From contig CM075770.1 in the NCBI GenBank assembly GCA_037974665.1, positions 9,436,501 through 9,500,500 of the forward strand: 64,000 nucleotides of DNA, in the 5' to 3' direction. The notes below the pieces were generated by a model that searched no databases, was not told the origin of the DNA, and saw nothing but the letters and a program-made list of their open reading frames with translations. The DNA comes from Ehretia macrophylla (Eukaryota; Streptophyta; Magnoliopsida; Boraginales; Ehretiaceae). Made by a program: the position numbers and the translations under genes. This document shows positions 1-12,889 of this stretch, in pieces. How positions within the stretch are numbered: position 1 is the first letter of the stretch; each line of letters starts with the position of its first letter.

Positions 1-292
<292 letters not shown>

Positions 293-3093
293 TGTGATAC
301 TAAAATGAAAGTTTAGTTTTTTTATGGTATTGGAAAAATTTTGACATCTATGATTTTTAACGTTTTGTTTTGTGCACTATATTCTTCTGAGGTGATTACT
401 TTGGCACTTAATGAGCATCTTTCTTTAATCTTGATCTGTTGTTTCAACGTTTTACTATAGTATTGATTGTCATACGATACTGGTCATATCTTGGATCAAC
501 TTAAGCCCCTTTCTCAGTACCAAAATTAAGAATGTAAAAATACCGATGCCTAACTGTGTTAGAATGAAACCCATACTCTGAGGTCACCTTTAAGTTCACA
601 TTTCAGGAAAAAAGCTATGCTATGACAGAAGCTATATTTTGATCTACATGGTAATATTCTTCAGTTTCCTTTAAAGTATAATCTTACTTTGTGTTGCTTG
701 TCTGAATTTTGTTCTGTGAGCTAATTGATTCTAATGTTTCATATTTTTTTCCGAAGAATTGAAGAATGACTTGATTGGTGTAAATGAGTCCTTATTACCC
801 TCTTATCATGAATGAGAAGTGAAAGCACACTTTGTTAACACAACCTATATGTTAACTGATAAAAGAATCTGCTCAGATTTTCATCAAGAGTCCTAGTATT
901 CACGGAGCTGTGAAAATTTTAGTTGTTGAGTTGAGCTTTGTTAGAAGTGATGTTGAACCGATGTCGAGAACTGTTTGGCCTTTCATGTTAGATATAACGT
1001 TCACTGTTACAATAGAATTAAACATAAAATAAATAAATATGAGAAAAATAAAACTTTGTAGTACATGATCTGAAATATATAGAGCAGTATTTTTGAAAAA
1101 AGAGGTTTTTCGGATGATATAAAAACAATTTCACAAAAAAAAATTTCGACAATTTTGCCTACCAAAATTTGTAGGGAGCCGTGGTGGAGAACACTCTCAG
1201 ATGAAAGTACTTGTTAGGGTTGGCGATAAAACCTGTTGTATTTAAGAAAAGTTTAAATTGTATAATATATGTCAAAAAATATTATTCACAAAAATTGATC
1301 TTACAATTACATTGAAGAGCATACCACTAGACCAAAGGTCCAGTGGTGTGACCTATCAACTTTGAAGTTCTGTTTTTCACTTAGGGTTGATCGTTCTGTA
1401 GAAAGCTTGAATTACAGTGAAATGTAGGATGTCTAGCTTTTACTGATGTGTGATAAACTAAAAACATTAAAGAATAAAGATTTTTTCGCGTTGCTGATTA
1501 CCATGGTACGCTCTCTGTTTTTACACAACTAATGTTTCATATATCATGTGGTATGTCGAAAAATACATATTATACTCGTCAAAGTCATATCGACATGAGA
1601 GGCACACCCTTAATTTGAAAAAAAAAAAAAAGAATTACAATTTTAAGTTTTTAATATAAAAAAAAATTGCGTATTACCACTACAAAAACGTTGACATAAA
1701 AAGTATTGTACAACTTGTAGGGACACATTTTGGCCAAACCAGAGGGAATATGGTACTATTTACAATGTGGCATACTTGTTTCTGTTTTGGGCAACTTAAT
1801 TAGATAATGCTAGTTGAGAAATAATTTAAAGTAAGTTAACCAGAATCAGTTGTCAATGGTGTTTATTTGGCTTGTCCGTATTGTACGGTCATGTTTTTAG
1901 TGCCATTGTTTCACTGGATTTTTTGAACATCTACAAGGAATCTCTTTGGTGAGTGACATCAGATTGCTTCAACCTCTTCCTTGCTGACAACTGATATCTT
2001 GCACTAATTTATATTTGTTAACTGTTGAAATCAGTACAAAACTTAAAAAACGACATGATGGATCGAGATTGTAAGTGAGAGTACGTATCAATCTCATACG
2101 TTTTTAATGTAATAATTAATTATAAGACTTAGTTTCATCAAAGTTGTAATGTCCAAATAGTATGATACTTTGAGGTACTCGTAATTGTGGCTCTTGGAAT
2201 CTCAACATGTGATAAAAATATACTGAGGACTTCGTAATAATCAACACATCCATAGCGAAGAGGGAAAAACCTCACACATACCTAAGTGCGTAGACGACGA
2301 CATATTTGTTGGATTTGAATTCTTTTATAACGTTATATCATACCAATTTTGTCATTCTTATGGCTAACAAAGCTCACCCTGATTTTGTTTGTAAGTTAAC
2401 TTTTATCCGAATAACGGTCTAATATTGTAAGCGTAGCAGCTAAATGAGAAAATGTCACTCTTCAATCCAAATCTCCAAACCCGCATTCTTAAGTCTAAAA
2501 TATTAATCTCGATTACATGCATGAAATTTTAGACTTAGAACATAACAAAAAATGTATTTGAAAAAGCAAATATATTAGAACACAAAACCCTGTGTTTGAA
2601 AAACTAATTGGAGCTTAATGTTTTTACTATTCTTATTTTCACATTTTCATTCACAACAGCTCCGCGTGATTATTTGTAGAGGGCAAATTTACTCTTCGAA
2701 TTGTGGAGGCTTTTAACTCCTACTAATCCCATGAAAAAAATTAAAATACCCTTAAATTTTCAATCTACAACCAATTTGTCGCTTTTTAGCCCCACATCCA
2801 TTAACTTTAATTTTGTAAAGTACTTAGCTCTCATTTACAAAATATTCTAAACCCGGCTCTGCTATCTATATTGAAAGATTTTAGAATAAGAAACTTATCT
2901 TGGTAAGGACGATTATCACTGTATCATAAGCATCAGATCTATTGCTTGGAAGTAGGAATCAAATAGTCCAGCATAATCCAGTAAGATAGCTAAAAAATAA
3001 TGCTCGACTTGCTTTCATCAAAATGAAAAATCCAAAGCAGAAAAGTTCATTTAAAGCTTATACAATTGAAACCAAATTCACAACAAAATGAGC
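293..3093. other. Intergenic region between RPL34 and the GST gene
   Basis: AT-rich DNA holding the RPL34 3' UTR at its left end. No convincing reading frame, tRNA or complete transposon was seen. One short block near 1318-1355 carries, on the minus strand, a pol III box A-like sequence (TGGTCTAGTGGT) shared with the tRNA-Pro-derived retroposon at 61351, so a decayed SINE-like remnant is possible there. Confidence 0.6.
1310..1365 (-). repeat. Possible decayed tRNA-derived (SINE-like) remnant
   Basis: Read on the minus strand, TTTGGTCTAGTGGTATG here is identical to the head of the tRNA-Pro-derived element at 61351 and is a good pol III A box. Downstream similarity fades at once and no clear B box, A-tail or target duplication is visible. 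It could be an old SINE of a different family with a related tRNA head, or chance similarity. Confidence 0.3.
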
Positions 3094-4222
3094 TCAATTG
3101 CTTGGAGATTTGAAGTTGCTTTGCTTCAGAAACTGAAGAAAAGCAAGCAATTTCTCAGGAGGAGGTGCAACTTCTTTCACCACAGGCAGCTCAACTAGAG
3201 TTGTCAGCCATGAGAAGATGAGAGGATTATTCTCAGGGTCCATCATCTTCACTCCCAACACTTGTTCTTGGATCTTGAACGCGCCAAGTGACGCGACAAC
3301 CATTATATCCACGAGCCCGAGCTGGTTTCCGTGATCTTCAGGAATCCCTGCAGGAAAGAATTCCAGCTTCATTCCCTCTTCCAGGACTCGAAGTTTTTCG
3401 TACACTTCCTCCAGGGCTTTCTCCCGTGCGTCCTTGTCTGAGTTGAAGACTTTCATTGTGCTCTCTAACACCTGTATTGGCAGAAAGGAATTATATATCA
3501 GGTTTTCTGAAACGTTTCAGGTCTAATTACTAGTCTGCCAACACATCAATTGACTTAAAATGATTAAACTCGTTTTTAAGTAGTAGAGAACTAAACATAA
3601 CTAATGTAAGAGGGGGTGTTACGTTGTTGTGATTAACTCCAATGGACAGAAATGAAAAAATGTATTGAGGATTTTCATAGGGTTCTCTAACAACACCTAC
3701 ACTTAGACCAATGAATTATGCAAATTATTTCTAATAAATCAGGTCTTACAATTAGCTGGTTAACACATTGAGTCTAATTAATTGGTCCAAAATATTTCAA
3801 TCCGTATTGACAGTAATAAAAAAATTTTAAGTTATTATAAACTGAACACGAGTCTTATACATAACCAATATAAGAGAAGCGTTACAGTACTGCGATTAAC
3901 TCACCTGTTGGATGTAGCCAGCCCAGAAACGAACTCTGGCTCTGTCATAAGGGTCATCTGGCAAGAGTTTAGCACCATTTTTCCAGGTTTCATCAATGTA
4001 CTCAATGATGACAAGTGACTCTGCAATAGGTTTTCCATTGTGTACAAGCAGAGGTACTTTCTTGTAAACTGGATTATATTTCAGAAGCAGTTCACTCTTG
4101 TTTTGAAAATCTTCTTCTATATACTCAAAGGGTATGCCTTTGATTTTGAGAGCTAATTCCACTCTCTTCACATATGTGCTTGCCCACATTCCATGTAGAA
4201 CTACTTTGTTTTCCTCTGCCAT
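3094..4222 (-). CDS. Tau-class glutathione S-transferase (GSTU)
   Basis: Cytosolic enzyme that conjugates glutathione to electrophiles and xenobiotics. Two exons on the minus strand: 4222-3905 (106 codons) and 3471-3094 (125 codons plus stop), with an intron at 3904-3472 (GT-AG on the minus strand). Total 231 aa, normal for the family, and the single intron sits where tau GST genes have theirs. Thioredoxin-like domain: WAST with the expected catalytic Ser15, glutathione-site residues Lys42, Lys55, Val56, Glu68 and Ser69 ([16 protein letters not shown]). The second exon forms the all-helical C-terminal domain. I chose the ATG at 4222 (MAEENK), which fits the family's N-terminus; an in-frame ATG at 4252 would add ten unusual residues. 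No neighbouring GST copies are seen, although tau genes often cluster. The particular subfamily member cannot be assigned. Confidence 0.93.
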
Positions 4223-4273
4223 TTTTTCTCTGTTACTTCTCCTCACCGACACTTAACTCGTATGTTAATGACC

Positions 4274-4281
4274 TTATATAG
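4274..4281 (-). promoter_or_regulatory. Probable TATA box of the GST gene
   Basis: TATATAAG on the minus strand lies 50-60 bp upstream of the GST start codon, a normal place for a plant core promoter with a short leader. The transcription start itself cannot be seen. Confidence 0.55.
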
Positions 4282-4436
4282 AGCCATGGCCAACGAAGGG
4301 CAGTAATCCCAAGGATCCGAGGGTGAAACTATTGAGTAGTAAGTTGAAATTATATTTTTTGAGAACATTTATATATTTAAAGTATTTTTAATACTGAACA
4401 ATCACTTTAATCTCATGAAAAAAATTGTTCATATAC

Positions 4437-4560
4437 TACTGGTCATTTGGTTTAGTGTTATGATTTTTGCATTAAATGTGAAAGTTCTCAAAATTTATTT
4501 TCGTCTGTAACATTTTAAGTAATGTAAAATAACTTAAATTTCATTTGAAGAAAAAATATA
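4437..4560 (+). mobile_element. Old tRNA-Pro-derived SINE-like copy
   Basis: Similar along its length to the element at 61351: the head GGTCATTTGGTTTAGTG corresponds to GGTCATTTGGTCTAGTG there, and the bodies share an ATTTTAA...ATGTAAAAT block. It is much more diverged (C-to-T type changes across the tRNA-like part). No clear target duplication. Two copies with shared non-tRNA body suggest a dispersed family rather than two independent tRNA pseudogenes. Confidence 0.5.
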
Positions 4561-5645
4561 AAATTATTTATATATAAATATTAAATTATAGATAAAAATT
4601 TTGAATCCTTCCCTTTTACATAACTGTGTAAAGCTTGTGAACCAAGTTGTCTAAACTATTTATTCAAAGGTCTTTAAAAAAAGCAACAGTAACAAATGTA
4701 GTCGTTAGTCAAACATAGGACTAGACATTAAATAGGCGCAGAAATATTAAAATATTAAAAAAATGATTTACAAACGTCAATGGATAGTTCTCCTTACCGG
4801 GCTCCGATTTTTTCGGGACCAATGAATTCCAGCAGTTGATTTAAATCAATGGCTGGTGTTTATCATACTTTTTTTTTTAATTTAATGTCATTGTATATTT
4901 ATTAAGTTATCTCTAGTTGTATTAAATTCTTATAGGACCTATAAAATGATGTTGACCAAGTTAGCGATTTGATGTTTAGTACTTTTTAAAATATTAATTT
5001 TATTTTAATGTTTAATTACTCTATTATCTTTGATTTGGTTAATATCACGTGGGATATAATATCAGCATGCATCTAAGAAAAATTAAACTTGGACCTAAAC
5101 CTTTATGTCAATTAATCAAATAGTCATATTTGATCCACTGATACACGGCTATATATTAGTATATATCAATGAAAAATCCACATTCATATTTATTGATACG
5201 TACTTTGATTATTTATAGATACCATTCAATTTTATTAATTTTATTTAAATTCATTATCTTTTCTTACATGTCTTATGTTTTTTTCTACTTGCATTAAGTG
5301 GTGCTTTTTTAATATTGATATTTGAACATCATATCATTTTCAAACTATCAAACCATAAAGTGTAAAAAACCCTAATAATAATAGATTATGAAAATAATTT
5401 ATGATATGCTAACATTACTACCATAAAATGCAATTCGATTATAGGATGCCGTTGTTATACCTTATATTTTTTTGTTAAGGTATAGTACACATACTATTTA
5501 GGATAAAATTGTTTCGTGTATGATAAGTGCAATTAAATTATTATTAAGTTTGATTTCATTTTATCAAAATTTTCTTTCTTTTTAAAATTGGATAATGTAT
5601 CATTTTTTTTTGTTTTTTTTTTATTTATGTTTTCCCATCTTCTCC
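4561..5645. other. Intergenic AT-rich region
   Basis: About 1.1 kb of AT-rich DNA between the old SINE-like copy and the Athila insertion. I see no gene, RNA or complete repeat. It ends in a T-rich then C-rich stretch that includes the target site (CCTAC) used by the large retrotransposon. Confidence 0.5.
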
Positions 5646-5650
5646 CCTAC

Positions 5651-7348
5651 TGATAAATCTGTATTTTTAGTAACTTTAACCCATTAAATCATGTATATTG
5701 TATTATTATTTCAAGCTTAATTGTATATGTTACACAAATTTAATGCAATATAGGTTCTGAAGAAGAAATAGCAAAAATGGCCACAAAAGCCAACTTTTGA
5801 AGTGAATTTTTGGCGCAATACTGAAGGAGGAAGGAAGAACAACCTTGACACGAGCAAATCGAGATTGAATTTGGCCAAACGGAGTGCGAAAACGGATTCA
5901 GGACACTAAAAACCTTGAAGTAGCTTTTGTCAACTTTTTGGTCAAAGTCAAAGTCAACAGATAAATAGTAAAAGTCCACTTTTGGTCAAAGTCAAAGTCA
6001 ACTTTTGGTCAAAGTCAAAGTCAACGGGTAAATAGTAAGAGTCAATGCATGAATAATAAAGTCAACGTGTGAATAGTATCTTTGCTGACATCACGCTGAC
6101 ACATTGATGACCTAGGCGAATGACATCACGCTGACACATTGATGACCTAGGCGAATGACATCACGCTGACACAATGATGACTTAAGCGAATGACATCATG
6201 CTGACACAATGATGACCTAGGCAAATGACATCACGCTGACACATTGATGATATCATGGTTTGAATAGTATTTGTGAATAGTGCCAAAATTTCTCTATAAA
6301 TACTTCATTACTCATTTCATTTTTCTTGTACCATTTTCTCTTCTTACCTTAGATTTTGCTCTTGTGTTTGAGTGCTTTAGTTATTATTTTGAGTTGTGTG
6401 CAAAATTTTAATCCCAAAGGGAGGGGCTGGTGAGCCATCATCATACCGAAATCATACGGTCTACCAAAATCCGTTCAACACGATAAGTATTCTTTTATTT
6501 TGGTTTTCGTTATGATTTCTTGTACTTTACAGTTTATTATGGCACACTAAACCCGAGATTCGGGGTGGTACGTGTGAGGTTACTCTTGTACATATGTTGT
6601 GATTCAGATTTATTAAAGTCTCGTATTTCTATTTTTAAGTATTCTTTGATTAATTATACGTATACTTGTAGTTATGTTATATTTAATTGAAAGTACATAT
6701 ACGCCCAGTTTTGTAAACCAGTGGCAATACGAGACTAACTCGGATGGATTCTAGTCTGGTTGTACCGATACCTCCAGGTTACATAAGTGAAGGATTAATT
6801 GAGATATTGGAAATCGTTAGGTTGTACCAACACATCCAGTCTTGTTAATTAATTAATCTTATCACTTACGTAATTAAAGGCTCATTTCAGTAGTAGGAGC
6901 TTGTAGCCCTATTTCTAAAGGACTTAACTTTTAATCTGAATCAATAACTTTGTACTTGCATATACCGAGCTATAACCACCCTGAATCATTAACCCTTTGG
7001 ATTTTTAGTGTTGAGTGTTGTGATTCTTTAATTTAGTACTTTTGATTAATTCACTTTTGGACTTTGTTACTACCATATCTTTGGACATTTCTTGGAATTA
7101 ATTTTCCGTACTTCTGTACTTCTGTACTTCCGTACTTTTGGACTTTTAGATTTTTGGACTGTTGGACTTAATCAAACTTATCCGTGACGGGAGATAGTCA
7201 AATAATTCTAAATTAAGAACTTAACTTAACTTGATAACCCAATCTCCGTGGATCGACCCTCTACTCGCCACAGCTAGAAGTAATTCAAGGTAAGCAATAT
7301 TTTCAATCATTTAGCCTTACTATTTTTTAGCGTAAAACGACGCGATCA
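5651..7348 (+). repeat. 5' LTR of the Athila element
   Basis: 1,698-bp direct repeat beginning TGATAAATC and ending GCGATCA, matched by the 3' LTR. It contains an internal array of about five 35-bp units (around 6090-6245, each with TGACATCACGCTGACAC) and short repeats of GTCAAAGTCAAAGTCAAC around 5940-6020. A TATA-like CTCTATAAATAC near 6292 probably marks the element's promoter. Confidence 0.93.
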
Positions 7349-7353
7349 AAATT

Positions 7354-7371
7354 TGGCGCCGTTGCCAGGGA
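7354..7371 (+). other. Primer-binding site, tRNA-Asp type
   Basis: TGGCGCCGTTGCCAGGGA starts six bases after the 5' LTR. It is complementary to the 3' end of tRNA-Asp including the CCA tail, with one mismatch to the tRNA-Asp(GTC) gene at 41687-41758 of this same window. A tRNA-Asp primer fits the lineage. Confidence 0.88.
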
Positions 7372-7487
7372 TTGGTGTTCATCAAATAAGGTAAGTATTT
7401 GATTTATGTATATAAGTGTTTATATGTATATATTTTAGATTTTAGTTTTTATTTTTATTTAAGTCAATTTAGCTATTTTGTATAGAC

Positions 7488-7489
<2 letters not shown>

Positions 7490-7541
<52 letters not shown>

Positions 7542-7545
7542 TTAT
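7490..7545. repeat. (TTA)n microsatellite
   Basis: Run of about seventeen ATT/TTA triplets in the leader between the primer site and gag of the Athila element. Confidence 0.9.
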
Positions 7546-7687
7546 TTTATTTTTATTTTTTTTGTTTCTTTTTGAGTTTTAGTTTTGTATGCATGGTCGG
7601 AGATCTTTAAAGCCACCTATCTTTGTCTTGGATTCATAAATTGAGAAAACCTTTAAATCCAGAATCAAAGCACAAACTTTTCTAATC

Positions 7688-8850
7688 ATGGCTGATCAAC
7701 ATCTGAATCAAAACCAAAATCAGGATCAAGTTGAAGGTAGAGAAGTAGGAAATGTGAGGAGGAGCATAAAAGATTTTTCCACACCACAAGATTATGTTCC
7801 TCCACGATCTATTGCTTTACCTGAAACTGATGATGGTTTTAAAATAAAGTCTCACATGATTTCAATGCTTTCCTTGTTCCACGGTCTTTCTAATGAAAAC
7901 CCGTATGATCATATTAATACTTTTGTTCATACATGCAGATCGATCAATACTAGAACTGCCTCAGAAGATGTTGTTAAATTGAGAATGTTTCCTTATTTAA
8001 TGGGTCAAGCACAAAATTGGCTTTACAGATTACGATCTGGTTCTATTACTTCTTGGGATCAATTGCAAAGAGAATTTCTTGAAAGATTTTACTCTTCTTC
8101 AAAAACCAATTAATGTAGGAATCAATTAAATAATTTTTCTCAGTTACCTGGAGAGGCACTTCATGAGAGTTGGGACAGATTTGAAACCTTAACTTATGAA
8201 TGTCCACACCACAGTATTCCAGATTGGCAATTAGCTCAAAATTTCTATCAAGGGTTAAATGAGCATAATCAAAGTTTGCTCGATTCAGCTTGTAATGGCT
8301 CACTTCTTGAAAAATCCCCAGAAGAAGCCACATAATTGTTCATAAAACTGAGCAACAATTCACGAAAGCGTGCAACTTCATCTAGAGAAAAGAGAGAAAG
8401 TGTAGGATCAAATGATTACAATTCTTTGACATCAAAGATTGAAAATCTAACTCTTGCATTGGAAAAAATGGTTAAAAGGAAAGAATCATTGCATGTAGTT
8501 GATTCAGGTGAAGGTGTTCTTGCATCAAATCCCAATTCAATTTCAGAGCAAGCTTGTGCTGCTTATAGATATCCCCGTACTTATGATCCATTCTCTAATA
8601 CTTATAATCCAGATACACGAGATCATCCAAATTTTCGGTGGGATCAGAATCGGGAAGATGTTCAACAACAAAGACCAAGAAGCTATCTTCTAGGATTTCA
8701 TTCAGTTCCACAAGGACAGGTACCTACGAGCTCCAATTCAGGTTCCAATTCTTATGGGACTACTTTTGAAGAACAGGTTTTGAAAAGTTTCACAGTTGGG
8801 AACCAACTATGCAACTGGTAAGTACACATACAAAGGCAATTGCTAATTTG
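7688..8850 (+). pseudogene. gag: gag region of the Athila element
   Basis: Begins MADQHLNQNQNQDQ and shows the retrotransposon gag core (MLSLFHGLSNENPYDHI, then GQAQNWLYRLRSGSITSWDQ), the capsid-like domain of Athila elements. The downstream part is Asn/Gln/Ser-rich. It is a fossil and not expected to make a working product. Confidence 0.85.
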
Positions 8851-9150
8851 GAAAGACAAATTGGGCAATTAGCTAACACAATTCAGAAAAGGGAAGAAGG
8901 AACACTCCCTGCCCAACCAGATGGAAACCCAAAAGGTAAGGCCCATGTAGCATCTACATGTCAAATAGTGGAGGATCTTCAAGCTGTCACTACATTGTGA
9001 AGTGGTAAAAAAGTTGATAACAAGGTAAGTGTCGAAACTTACAAAAATGCAAGACTTGTAAAGCAAAAAGCTAAGTCTCAAGTTACTGTTGATTCATCAA
9101 AAGAAACTGCAAATTAACCTGAAACTTTCATTTCTTATGAAAATATTCTA

Positions 9151-9915
9151 TTGACACTGAGTCCCAAGGCACCCTTTCCACAGGCATTAGGTAATCCACC
9201 TAATAAAGATTCAAAAAGGGAAGAAATGCTTGAAACCTTTAAGCAAGTTAAAATCAATTTACCTCTGTTAGAAATCATCAGGCAAATTCCTGCTTATGCA
9301 AAGTTTCTTAAGGATTTATGCACTCAGAAAAGAAGGAATTCAGCTTTGATATCAAATAAAGTAAGATTGACTGAAAAGGTAAGCAGCATTCTTACTTCTC
9401 ATGTTCCACCAAAATTGAAAGATCTAGGTGCATTTACCATTCCTTGCTATATTGTTAATCATTGTGTAGATCGTGCCCTTCTTGATTTAGGAGCTAGTGT
9501 GAATCTTCTTCCCTTTAATCTTTTTGAGCAGTTAGATATAGGAGAATTGAAACCTACTCCTGTCACCCTTAAATTGGCTGATAGATCGCTTAGAATTCAT
9601 AGCGGCATGATTGAAGATGTGTTGATAAAGGTTGATGAATTTTATTTTCCTGTGGATTTTGTTGTGCTAGATATGGAACCAGGAGAAATTCAAAAGTTCC
9701 AAACTCCAGTTATATTAGGGAGACCATTTTTAGCAACAGCTAATGCAAAAATTCACTGTGCAACTGGAGAATTGGAGTTTACATTTGGAGATATTAAGGT
9801 AAAGCTAAATGTTGTTAATGCTGCTAGGTTTGCAGATGGAGATGATGGTCTTGAATGTTTTATTCTTGATAAGATTGATCCATTAATTGAAGAGTCTTTT
9901 CTTAGTCTTATGTAA
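9151..9915 (+). pseudogene. Protease region of the Athila element
   Basis: Retropepsin-type domain, recognised by the stretch around LLDLGASVNLLPF and the later LGRPFLATANA motif. Athila proteases typically have this layout, with a conserved FPVDFVVLDME segment, which is present. Confidence 0.85.
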
Positions 9916-9924
9916 AAAGATTTT

Positions 9925-11635
9925 TTGGAGAATACTTTGAATGATGATGAAGTAGTGATGAGTAGGTTTGAGGAGGAATCTGATGAATTTTTAGAAAGCA
10001 ATTTAAGATTTGATGAAAAACTTCAAGTTTGTGCAATAAAACCATCATTGACTCTTTCTAAAGAACCCATGCTTCCTTCTATACAATCTCCTCATGAGTT
10101 GGAACTGAAGCAACTTCCTAGTCATCTCAAGTATGTTTTTCTAGGGGCAGATCAAACACTTCCAGCTGTTATTGCTTCTAACCTTTCTTTGGAACAAGAA
10201 GCTAAAGTTGTAGATGTGTTGTCTAAGAATAAGGAAGCGTTAGGCTGGACTGTTGCAGACCTTAAAGGAATAGATCCCTCTTTTTGCATGCATAAGATTA
10301 ATTTGGAAGATGGAGCCAAGACATCTAGAGAGATGCAACGTAAGCTGAACCCGAACATGAGGGAAGTTGTAAAGAAGGAAATAGTGAAGTTGTTAGATGC
10401 AGGTATCATTTATCCTATTTCGGATAGTAAATGGGTTAATCCTATACAGGTTGTACCTAAGAAATCAGGAATCACTGTGGTGACAAATGATAAAGGTGAA
10501 TTGGTACCTACCCGCACCACAACTGGATGGCGTGTGTGTATTAATTATAGGAAACTCAATGCTGCAACAAGAAATGATCATTTTCTTTTACCATTCATTG
10601 ATCAAATTTTGGACAAATTGGCAGGACAAGGTTATTACTGTTTTCTTGATGGGTACTCGGGATACAATCAGATCCCTGTGGACCCTGAAGATCAGGAAAA
10701 GACAACTTTTACATGTCCTTTTGACACGTTTGCTTATAGAATAATGCCTTTTGGCCTTTGTAATGCACCAGCCACTTTTTAACGCTGCATGATGTCTATT
10801 TTCACTGATATGATGGATAAATTTGTTGAAGTCTTTATGGATGATTTTTCTATCTTTGGCTTTTCATTTGACACTTGTTTGAATAATCTTTATTTGGTGC
10901 TGAAAAGATGTCAGGAATCTAATCTCATACTTAGTTGGGAGAAAAGTCATTTCATAGTTCAAGAGGGAATTGTTCTCGGACACATTATATCCATGGAAGG
11001 AGTTCGAGTTGATAAAGCTAAGGTTGATATTATTTCTGATTTGCCCCTTCCAACAACTGTTAAACAGGTGAGATCGTTCCTTGGACATGATGGTTTCTAC
11101 CGACGATTTATAAATGATTTTAGTAAAATTGCTAGACCTTTATCAAATTTGTTGGCACAGGATACTCCATTCCAATTTGATGAAAAATGTGTTACTACTT
11201 TTGAAACACTGAAAAATGCACTTTCCACTGCTCCAGTGATTCAACCACCAGATTACTCTCTTCCTTTTGAAATTATGTGTAATGCTTCGGATTATGTCAT
11301 AGGAGCTGTATTAGGTCAACGCAAGGATTGAGTTCCTTGTGTGATCTATTATGCCAGCCGAACTTTAGATGATGCCCAGAAAAACTATACCACCACAGAG
11401 AAAGAATTGCTTGTTGTAGTTTTTGCATTAGAAAAATTTCGGTCTTATGTGTTAGGGTAAAAAATAATCATTTATTCTGAGAACTGGGCATTAAGATACC
11501 CGTTGGAAAAGAAAGATGCTAAACCTAGGCTTATTCGATGGTTGTTATTAATTCAAGAATTTGATTTAACAATCAAGGATAAGAAAGGTCAAGAAAATGT
11601 TGTTGCTAATCATTTGTCAAGGATTGTAACTCAAT
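9925..11635 (+). pseudogene. Reverse transcriptase and RNase H region of the Athila element
   Basis: Clear Ty3/gypsy reverse transcriptase: fingers region with LLDAGIIYPISDSKWV, GWRVCINYRKLN, palm motif MPFGLCNAPATF, catalytic region EVFMDDFSIFG, then LGHIISMEGVRVDKAK and SFLGHDGFYRRFI. RNase H similarity follows to about 11635. The region is decayed. The match pattern is Athila rather than chromovirus or Tat. Confidence 0.93.
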
Positions 11636-11649
11636 AAACATAAAATGAG

Positions 11650-12885
11650 TTACCCTTGAGAGATACATTTCCTGATGAACAGTTACTGTTAATTTATACT
11701 CCTAAACTTCCTTGGTATGCTCATATTGTGAATTTTCTTGCAGTTGGTAAAATACACAAGGAGTGGAACAAGGTTGAGAGAGATCGAATTTTCTCAATTG
11801 CAAAGAATTATTTATGGGAGGATCCTCATTTGTTCCGTATTTGTTCTGATCAAATTATTCGTAGATGTGTACCCAAGTCTGAACAGCTAAGCATCATGTC
11901 ATTTTGTCATTCGCAGGAATGTGGGGGACACTTTAGAGGACGATGGACAGCTATCAAAGTTCTGCAATGTGGGTTTTATTGGCCCACATTAATCAAGGAC
12001 ACTCATGAATTTTGCAAGGCATGTGAAAGATGCCAAAAGACAGGTAACATTGGAAAAAAGGATATGATGCCCTTAAATCCCATCATGGTTTGTGAACTTT
12101 TTGATGTTTGGGGTATTGATTTCATGGGTCATTTCCCCATCTCCTTTGGTTTTCAATATATTTTGGTTGGTGTTGATTATGTGTCTAAATGGATTGAAGC
12201 AATTGCAACAAGGACTAATGATCACACTGTTGTGATGAAATTTATAAAAGAAAACATTTTCTGTCGGTTTGGAATTCCACTAGCCATCATTAGTGACGGT
12301 GGAAGTCATTTCATTCACCGAACTTTTGAAAAATTGTTGAAGAAATACTCAGTCATTCATAAGGTTGCAACTCCATATCACCCACAAACTAGTGGACAAG
12401 TTGAGATTTCTAATAGGGAAATTAAATCAATCCTTGAGAAGATAGTTAGACCTGATAGGAAGGATTGGTCCACACGATTGAATGATGCACTTTGAGCATA
12501 TAGAACTGCATATAAAACTCCCATAGGAATGTCACATTTTCGTTTATTTTATGGAAAAGCATGTCATTTACCTGTTGAGTTACAACATAAGGCTAATTGG
12601 GCAATTAGAACTGTGAATTTTGACTTGCAGAAAGCTGGTAAAAACAGGTTATTCCATCTAAATGAATTTGAAGAAATGTGTTTAGAGGCATACGAGAATG
12701 CCAAGATTTACAGTGAGAAAATGAAGATAACGCATGATAAAATGATTATTCGTAAGTCATTTATTCCTAGAGAAGATGTGTGGTTATTTAATTCTAAGTT
12801 ACGATTGTTTCTAGGAAAATTGAGGTCTAGGTGGGATAGACCATTTAAGGTTGAACAAGTTTTTCCGTCTGGGTTGTCAAGATAA
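11650..12885 (+). pseudogene. Integrase region of the Athila element
   Basis: Zinc-binding N-terminal module ([12 protein letters not shown] ... [12 protein letters not shown]) followed by the DDE catalytic core ([34 protein letters not shown]). A C-terminal extension continues to about 12885. Decayed along with the rest of the element. Confidence 0.92.
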
Positions 12886-12889
12886 AAGA

